Source: Cercospora beticola (Eukaryota > Ascomycota > Dothideomycetes > Mycosphaerellales > Mycosphaerellaceae). From it: a DNA stretch of 64,000 nt. The notes under the pieces are model-generated. The model did not search any database. It was not told where the DNA came from and was given only the letters and a program-made list of their open reading frames with translations. Below, in pieces: positions 57,540 through 64,000 of this stretch. How positions within the stretch are numbered: the first letter of the stretch is position 1; each line of letters opens with the position of its first letter. Where the stretch lies: NCBI RefSeq assembly GCF_033473495.1, contig NC_088940.1, forward strand, positions 682,001 through 746,000, written 5' to 3'. Both the position numbers and the translations under genes were made by a program.

Positions 57540-57746
57540 TCATGTAAGCGGGAGGTCAACAAGCGAGGAGTGTTCTGTGTGGCTGACATGTTTGTCCTTG
57601 GCGAGACTGTCCTTGAAGCAACAATTGTTCTTCGAGCGGAAGGCCATCTGTAGTAATGAATGTTAGGGGACAGATTTTGGTCGATTCGATAGTAGGAGGC
57701 GTACGGAGAGTCCTAGGAGGGCGAAAAGAGGATAGATGACCTTCAT
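57540..57746 (-). CDS. candidate very small secreted protein
   Basis: ATG at 57746 lies in strong context (CAGCCACCATGAAG) and is followed by a hydrophobic leader (MKVIYPLFALLGLS). That frame ends soon unless an intron is removed: 57704-57648 (57 nt, GTACGC donor, CTAAC branch, ACAG acceptor). The second exon then reads 35 codons with a Cys pair (NNCCFKDS) and stops at 57540-57542, giving about 49 residues. A TATA box lies about 110 bp upstream, the same arrangement as in the Cys-rich gene at 56321, with which it is convergent. No homologue is recognised and the second exon frame is the least certain part. Confidence 0.35.
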
Positions 57747-57857
57747 GGTGGCTGAATCTCGGTCTAAAACTTGGGAGTAAAGTAGTAGTCGTAATTGTTT
57801 GCGTTCGAGTACCAGGTGGTGCGATTGATAGCAGACGAAGCAGAGCAGATGGATGGG

Positions 57858-57864
57858 TTTTATA
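57858..57864 (-). promoter_or_regulatory. possible TATA box for the candidate small secreted protein gene
   Basis: TATAAAA on the minus strand, about 112 bp before the ATG at 57746, followed by a C/A-rich leader. Confidence 0.4.
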
Positions 57865-59922
57865 CATCTCTGTAGTGTCTATGAAGCCCACTTATGCTAG
57901 TACTGTTTGGGTGAGTTCGGCGAGCCAGCCAATGCGATAGTTGGGCTGCAAGTAGCAAGAAGTTTAGTATGGATGAGAGCGACACGGGATCAACAGCGGT
58001 TCCATATCCTTTAGCTGCATGGAGAGGATCTGGTCTCGATGCAAGGAGATGCAATGGACAAATCTGGCGGGAATTAGTGGAGCTCTGAATTTGACGGGTA
58101 TGATTGAGGTGAGTGAGATGCATCGTTACCTTGATCACCACTAAACCCTCACCGGACACATCAGCTTTGCGTCCACTCTGGGGCAACGATAATAGCAACA
58201 ACATCCAATAATCGAAGCTCGACGACAGCGACAGTGAGCTCTTTGATCTTGACCAAAACGGCAAGGGCTGCTTTGCTGCCAGGATCAAGCCATCCGATCA
58301 AACAGGGAACTCTTCGTATGTGGCTTCCAAACGTTCAGGTCCAGCTTAAAAGAGTCCCTCGTTTCGTGAACTCCCGTGGGAATCGTTCAAGTACCGCATG
58401 AGTCATCAAGTAACTAGAGCTCATGCGCTGGACCATCTGCAGGCTTGGTCTCACCATGCAAAGGTTCGGCTACCGCCTTTCCCTGTTCGATAATGATTCT
58501 TGTGGCCGGAAGTTCATCAGAACGGAAGTCTTTGGCCCTGGGCCCAAGCATTTCCGTTGCTTTGTTGGTTCTCTTGGAAACCTGCTTCGCAGGCGTGTAT
58601 TATTACAGGCCGTGAGCTCACCATTGCCTCCCCAGTAAGTGGTGATCATAGTGATGCAGTACAGCAGAAATCCGGATTCAGGCCGGTATTCTGGCCACTT
58701 ATTCTGGGTGGACGGTCGAACATCACCTGCTTCTCTGCTCCGAACTCCCGGAAGCTGACTGTGCTGATGCCAACCCATCCTCCGTGTCCACTGCTAACGC
58801 CCGTATCTCATCCAAGTGGCCACTTGCACCGAATAACGTGCAGATAACCCCTCGCACCCTTCGACAAGATCTACCGCGAACTTTGGAAGGATGAGATTTT
58901 CGAGAGCTCAGGCTCTGCTGTTGGGAGAGAAGGTTCCTGAAACGGCGTTAAATGGGATGCCTACGAATGGAACAGCGAAGGATTAGCGAACACTGCCAAG
59001 CCGACAGAAGGCGTCACTAGCTTTCGTACGAGATGTCTACGAGCCGATGAGACTGACTGAACACGAGGCAGCTGGCAGCGTGTGATAATCAAGACGGTTT
59101 TGTCTTCCGTCGTATTCATGTGGACTGAGTTATGGCCGTAGGACAATCGATCTGCATTTCATTAGCTCGAAAGCATCACAAAATGAAGTAGGGCTTCATC
59201 CATGCCATGAGATGCATAGACTGTCAAGGTCCGCGCCCATGGTTGTTGACCACCCGAGTTTCCACGGCAGTTGCAACGATGTATATAAATGGTGTTGCAT
59301 ACATGCAAGGATGATCTCAAGTTGCTAGAGATAGAAGCCCTTGCCGTTAAACTCTGATCCGGCGAGCTTCATTGAAGATTAAACTCCCCATGTTGCATCA
59401 AAGCAGGAAGGCAAGCTCGTCGAGCTTTGCAAGACTCAGATCGTTCAGCTGCTGATGGCATGTGTGGGGGCGGACTAGAGGGGACCTCTTGAAGCGTTCT
59501 GAAGATCGCAGCCCGAGCTGTCTGCTTCAATTACCTAGATTATGCGTGCCAAATTCCTTGCGGAGATTGGCGAGGGACCTGGATGAAAGCATTATTGTAG
59601 CATCCAGTGGTATCTGCGTTGTGCTTCAAGAAGTCGAGCCGAAGACAGAGTCAATCGTCCATATCAAACCCTGATCCTGCACGAAGATGTTGAAGTGAGG
59701 TGCGTCCGTGCACTGCAACCTCTGTTTGCGCAACCTGCATCCGAGCCCGCGTAGCCTGACGAAGATGCAGTCTGGGGTACGTTCGAGAAGCTTCTGGTCT
59801 GCTCAGTTAGCTGGAAATGAAACGCCATTTGGACCACAACAACACGCGAGGCTGATCTTTCACCGCCCGACCTCGAACACACCGAAAGCCGACAGCACAA
59901 GCGGCTGGCTATCGTGCACGCC
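57865..59922. other. long intergenic region without a supported gene
   Basis: About 2 kb of normal-composition DNA. Frames of up to 140 codons occur (for example 57860-58288 on the minus strand), but none shows a domain, a signal peptide with an intron, or a coherent reading. No tRNA, rRNA or transposon sequence was recognised. The last few hundred bases should hold the BTB gene promoter. Confidence 0.4.
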
Positions 59923-60878
59923 ATGGCTGAACGCATAGCGCCTGCAGTCACGGACACTCTCAAAGACCTGCTTGGCGACGGTCGCTACGCAGATCTGACA
60001 GTCACCTGCGGGCAACGGAAGTGGCGCGTCCACAAGAATATCGTCTGCACTCGATGCACATTTTTCGAAAAGGCTGTCGATGGTCGGTTCGCGGTACGGC
60101 AGACTGGAGGTGCTTTTCGAGAAGACAGGCTGACAAGCTCTTAGGAGTCGAAGACCGACACCGTCGATCTCAAAGACAACCACCCGAACGCAGTCGCAGC
60201 CATGATCAGATATCTTTACACGGACGACCTCGATGACTCCATCCACGCTACCGATGATGACGGAGAATGGAAGCAATTGGCGATGACAGTGCAAGTGCAC
60301 AAAATTGGAGACCAGTTTGGTCTCAAGAGATTGGCAGACTTGGCCACGGCCAAGTTCGAAGCCTGCTTGAAAGGCCACGCACACAATGCGCCAGGTTTTC
60401 TGGAGACCATCGAAATGGTAAGTACTCCGCCCATGTAGCTTTAAGCCTACGCGTGGCTGAACTGCGAGAGAGCTTGGAAGCCCGCTGAAAGACCCCTCGA
60501 CTAACTCTGACGCAGGCATTTGCAGACAAAACGGATCTCATGGCACCGTTTCGTGCCCGCCTCATCGCATGCGTGATGGAACACGGCAAGGAACTTTTCT
60601 CCAACGGCGAGTTCCAGGACTTCGCTGCAACGGTGCCACCGTTCGCGGCCGCTCTCTTGAAGGAAAAATTCCGAATCGATGATGAAGAGCAGGAACAGAA
60701 GCAAGTCACGGATGCGTGGCAGCATCTGGTCTACGACTGCCCAACGTACGGCTGTGGCATGGAGTTTGCATTAAAATGGCCGCCGTTTACAGCGGGTCAA
60801 TACAAATGTCCGGGATGTGGTGTCGACAGAACGGCAGGAAGCTGGTCGCAGTTCTATCGGAGACCTGTCCGCTCTTGA
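59923..60878 (+). CDS. BTB/POZ-domain protein
   Basis: Three exons: 59923-60093, 60145-60417 and 60516-60878, giving 268 residues. Introns are 60094-60144 (51 nt, GTACGG donor, CTGAC branch, TTAG acceptor) and 60418-60515 (98 nt, GTAAGT donor, CTAAC branch, CAG acceptor). The BTB fold is at about residues 12-105: GRYADLTVTCG, WRVHKNIVCTRCTFFEKA, then VDLKDNHPNAVAAMIRYLYT, the usual pattern of fungal BTB proteins. BTB domains mediate dimerisation and Cullin-3 binding; no kelch or MATH partner domain is present. The C-terminus has a Cys arrangement (CPTYGC and CPGC) that may bind zinc. The start is the ATG at 59923; a GTG nine bases upstream is not used in fungi. Without the introns, stops appear at 60142 and shortly after 60418. 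Confidence 0.82.
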
Positions 60879-61304
60879 ACAAGCTCATGAGCAAAGTGCA
60901 GATCCATCACAGACAGACAGCGACCTGGACTAGGCGACTGAGGAGGGTTGCCTGGCCATGCAGATTCTTAGTCTTGAGTTTCGCTCCTGTCGATGTCAGT
61001 ACTCGTAGATGCTCATTCCAGACTGCCAATCTCCACCGATCTGCATGTGCAATGAACTCGGAGTGACGATTTCTCGGACATAGGCCTGATGTTCCCTCCA
61101 TATATCGACAGTGTAACGTATGAGATGGGATCAATACAATAGCGAACAGCGAAGCCATGCTTCGAGAGTGTAGGAGGTGGAGTCGGTCCTTTCCGAAAGG
61201 ACTTTACGGAGTTTAGACTGGCTAGTTCGAGAAATCCACACGCTGACGTAACTGCCTAGGTACGCTGTGAATAGTGATCAGTTCATCGATCAACCAAAAC
61301 GTAT
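60879..61304. other. intergenic region between BTB and dehydrogenase genes
   Basis: About 0.43 kb between two genes on the same strand. It should hold the 3' UTR of one and the promoter of the other; no motif stands out. Confidence 0.4.
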
Positions 61305-62156
61305 ATGCCCAAAAGTACAAACCTGTCCAACCTCCTCCGTCGACCTCAGAACCTCAAATCCGTGAACCGCAAAACCTACAATCCCCGAGAAATGCCACTC
61401 CGAATCCTCATCACCGGCTCAGCAGAAGGCCTCGGCCTCCTCTCCGCCCAAGCCCTCGCCTCCCGCGGCCACGAAGTCCACCTGCACGCCCGCTCAGCAG
61501 CACGAGCGCAAGACGCAAAGAATAACTGCCCAGAAGCAAAGTCCTGTTTCGTAGCAAACCTCTCCGATCTTAATGAAGTCAAGCATCTCGCATCAGAAAT
61601 CAAAGCCGCCGCACCATGGGATGCAATTATCCACAATGCGGGAGCAATGCATGGCACTACTGGTAAAACAGCACCAAATGCTGATTACGGTCTGTTATTT
61701 GCGACGAATACTTTGGCGCCATATGTGATTACGAGTCTGGTGAAAGGAAGTGCGAAGAGACATGTTTTTATTGGATCGCAGATGCATGCGGGTGGGGATT
61801 CGACGTTGAAGAATTTGAAGCACTGTGGGTATGGGGATAGTAAGTTACATGATATTATGCTGGCGTATGGGTTTGCGAGGAAGTTGAAGAACGAGGAGGG
61901 AGTGGAGGAGTGTAATGTGTTGGATCCTGGTTGGGTGCCGACGAAGATGGGAGGAGGTAGTGCGCCAGATTCGATTGAGGAGAGTGTGCAGACTTACGTG
62001 GCTTTGGCGGAGGGAGTGGGTTGTACGGGAGAGTATTTTGGTCCGGCGGCGAAGAAGGGGAGGAGAGTTATGCCTGCGGCGAAGGAGGTGGAAGCACAGG
62101 AGAAATTGTTTGCTCAGTTGGCGGAGATTAGTGGTGTAGAAGCACCTGGCTCATGA
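61305..62156 (+). CDS. short-chain dehydrogenase/reductase (SDR)
   Basis: Single exon, 283 residues. The Rossmann fold starts with ILITGSAEGLG (about 34-44), the TGxxxGxG cofactor motif. An NAG motif follows (HNAGAMHG), then FATNTLAPYVITSL, the serine strand (HVFIGSQMH), and the catalytic YGDSK, equal to the YxxxK motif. All catalytic residues are present, so the enzyme should use NAD(P)H to reduce a carbonyl or oxidise an alcohol; the substrate is not predictable. The second ATG at 61392 starts right before the fold and may be the true start. The 29 residues before it are basic and could be a mitochondrial leader if the first ATG is used. The 3' end lies 44 bp from the convergent GST-like gene. 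Confidence 0.85.
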   Translation: MPKSTNLSNLLRRPQNLKSVNRKTYNPREMPLRILITGSAEGLGLLSAQALASRGHEVHLHARSAARAQDAKNNCPEAKSCFVANLSDLNEVKHLASEIKAAAPWDAIIHNAGAMHGTTGKTAPNADYGLLFATNTLAPYVITSLVKGSAKRHVFIGSQMHAGGDSTLKNLKHCGYGDSKLHDIMLAYGFARKLKNEEGVEECNVLDPGWVPTKMGGGSAPDSIEESVQTYVALAEGVGCTGEYFGPAAKKGRRVMPAAKEVEAQEKLFAQLAEISGVEAPGS

Positions 62157-62199
62157 GTGTATGTTTGCATGTCCTGTCGATATATTATGCTGATTCAGC

Positions 62200-63290
62200 T
62201 CAAGGAGATGAGAACTTGTATTCATACTGCTCCTGCGCCTTCTTGAGCAGGTTTCTGAGCTCATCCTCCTTCTCTTTAAACCCATCTTCCTCCTTCAGAC
62301 GCCTCTTATATGCTTCATTCGTGAGGCTGGACTCCTCAGGAATGGCCACGCCGCGCTTGACCGCAGGTCGAGCATTGATCCTCTCCCACCACTTGTACAG
62401 GTTGGGAAAGTTCTCAAGGTTGACACCAGCAATATAGGCGACGTTGACCCAGCTGAAGTTGGCGATGTCGGCAATGGAATACTTGTCGCCAACCAGGTAC
62501 TCGCGGCCCTTGAGACGGATATCGAGGACTCCGTAGAGGCGCTCTGTCTCGCCAACGTAGCGCTGAGTCGGGTATGGAATGCGTTCCTTGGCAAGGCGGT
62601 AGAAGCTGCAGTGGGAGTCAGTACGCCGAAAGTTCACCTTCCTTTACCTCCAGACTCACTGATTCGCCTGTCCTTGCATGGGACCCAAGCCACCATGCTG
62701 CCAAGCCACCCACTGCTCACATTGCGAGAGCTCGGGATCTTTGGTGAAGGACAGCTTGTGGTCGGGATCAAAGTTACGGGTCACGTATGTGAGAATGGCA
62801 GCACCCTCCATGATGCCCAGATCACCATTGTCGTGGTCGATGAGCACGGGAATGCGCCCGTTCGGACCATACTCTGTAAACCACGGCTCTTTCTGGATGT
62901 TCTGGCCAATGTGGATGCTCTGAAAGACGTAGTCCGGCTTGCCATACGCCTCTTTCAACTCCTCCAAGATGATGCTCGCCTTGTGGCCTGTATGCCTCTG
63001 TCAGCGGCTTTTCTCGGCCACCTCTCGATGTATTCATCCCTACCATTTGGAGTACCAAAGGTCAACAGCTCGAGGCCGCTCTTGGCGATAGTGCCGTTGG
63101 GTCGATCGGACATGGCGTCGTCGTTTTGCTTGCGCAATGTAGTGGCGGAGAATGGTCTAGTGGTGAATGTGCTCACAGCAGGAGATGCGGATCGAATGAG
63201 ATGGTTCGCGGTCTGCTGCAGGCGGTAGAGGGGAGAGCGGAACATGAAGGCGAGGAGAAGAAGCACGACCAGCCTGTAGATTGACCTCAT
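62200..63290 (-). CDS. Ure2-like glutathione S-transferase family protein
   Basis: Three exons: 63290-63044, 62987-62660 and 62605-62200, 326 residues. Introns are 63043-62988 (56 nt, GTAGGG donor, CTGAC branch, CAG acceptor) and 62659-62606 (54 nt, GTGAGT donor, CTGAC branch, CAG acceptor). The thioredoxin-like half (about 72-155) has FGTPNGHKASIILEEL, GPNGRIPVLID and MEGAAILTYV, where the usual E-S pair that binds glutathione reads E-G. The helical half (about 165-290) has GQANHFYRLAKERIPY, YSIADIANFSWV and NLYKWWERINARPAV, all typical of the Ure2/YfcG group, which shows GST or disulfide-reductase activity. The N-terminus (1-59) has a hydrophobic stretch and RPFSATTL, suggesting mitochondrial targeting; starting at Met60 would give a cytosolic form. 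Confidence 0.86.
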
Positions 63291-64000
63291 GCAAAAAGTC
63301 CCTCTCAGCTACGTGGAGCTTTGCCGGAGCTCGATGGCTTTGACGTTAGTGACATGCCATTTCTCAGCACAGAGGGAGCTGCTGTGAAGTCCTCCGAATG
63401 TGTTTACGTCAGGTGTGGGGAGAGCTCTCAATTGGGTTAGACCAGGAGTCCCATCACCGACGTCCGATGCTGACATTCTCCTGCTAACTAAGCAGACCAC
63501 TCCCACCACCACCATCTCTCTACAGTTCCGCCTCAAGGGCGAGAGGCTTACTGGTACCATGTGTCGGCCTTAACAAGCCATGGTTGCTACAACGAGCTTT
63601 TCTTTTGCCGGAGAGACGAGCACGGTGCCATCAACAAACGATCGGCCTCCTGCAGCCCGTGGGAAATTTTTGACGTAAGGTGAGGCACGAAGTTCAGATA
63701 TGCATCGTCGACAGCATTTCCGAGAGACCATTGCGGCTGTAACAAGAAAATTGCGTATGATGGTGCCAAGCCTTGCAAACAGACTTGGATTGTTGGCATG
63801 TTCTGGCCACATCCGTCACCCTGCCCGGTCTCTCGTCAGCAGAATGAGGGCAAAGCACGCTTAGATCAGATCAGAGCGCAGACGAGAGCATGTCCCCAAC
63901 AATATTGGCTCAAAGTTTTGTTTCAGCTTGACAGCTTGGCATCCCAATCTCCGAGTTCACCTGCTGCGGGAACCATCATTCTACATTGGTTTGTAATGAT
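63291..64000. other. right-end region without a supported gene
   Basis: About 0.7 kb upstream of the GST-like gene, to the window edge. Short frames on the minus strand (up to 83 codons) have no recognisable content. A further gene could begin beyond the edge. Confidence 0.4.

Noticed and set aside
59914..59922. GTG start of the BTB gene
   Set aside because: Fungal nuclear genes do not start at GTG; ATG at 59923 is in the same frame.
62611..63228. 205-codon plus-strand frame
   Set aside because: Antisense to GST-like exons; no domain.

Overview
The window looks like a chromosome segment of a filamentous ascomycete, most likely a dothideomycete. This is inferred from short introns with GTRNGN donors and CTRAY branch points, gene families typical of that group, and repeat-induced point mutation (RIP). 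It has three parts: a gene-bearing left flank (1-6935), a 46.6-kb AT-rich transposon nest (6936-53570) and a gene-bearing right flank (53571-64000).

The left flank carries the 3' part of a TBC/EF-hand Rab-GAP-type gene (+), a two-exon MAPEG-family membrane protein (-), a serine/threonine kinase with a long disordered N-terminus (-), and a small gene encoding two tandem SUMO-like folds (-). The last gene starts only about 170 bp from the edge of the nest. Its two introns sit at the same place in both folds, which suggests that an exon-intron unit was duplicated.

The nest is bounded by 47-bp imperfect terminal inverted repeats with a TA target duplication, so the founding insertion looks like a TA-targeting DNA transposon. 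Inside are a chromodomain Gypsy element (-) interrupted by two full-length 6.1-kb Copia elements and a solo LTR; a third, 5'-truncated Copia split by a complete 5-kb LINE; a 2-kb LTR element present in two opposed copies around a truncated LINE; a Helitron/PIF1-type helicase split by a second complete LINE; and two opposed copies of a 1.04-kb non-autonomous retroelement that borrows the LINE 3' tail. Every coding region is broken by TAG/TAA codons of RIP type, and no element protein can be made. RIP intensity differs between elements and gives a relative age order. Target duplications recover most insertion events, one probable 2.4-kb inversion and one deletion junction.

The right flank carries a protein with SUMO-type motifs (+), two very small candidate secreted-protein genes (one with a frame break), a BTB/POZ gene (+), a short-chain dehydrogenase (+) and a Ure2/GST-like gene (-). 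The flanking genes show no RIP signature and do not form a recognisable pathway cluster.
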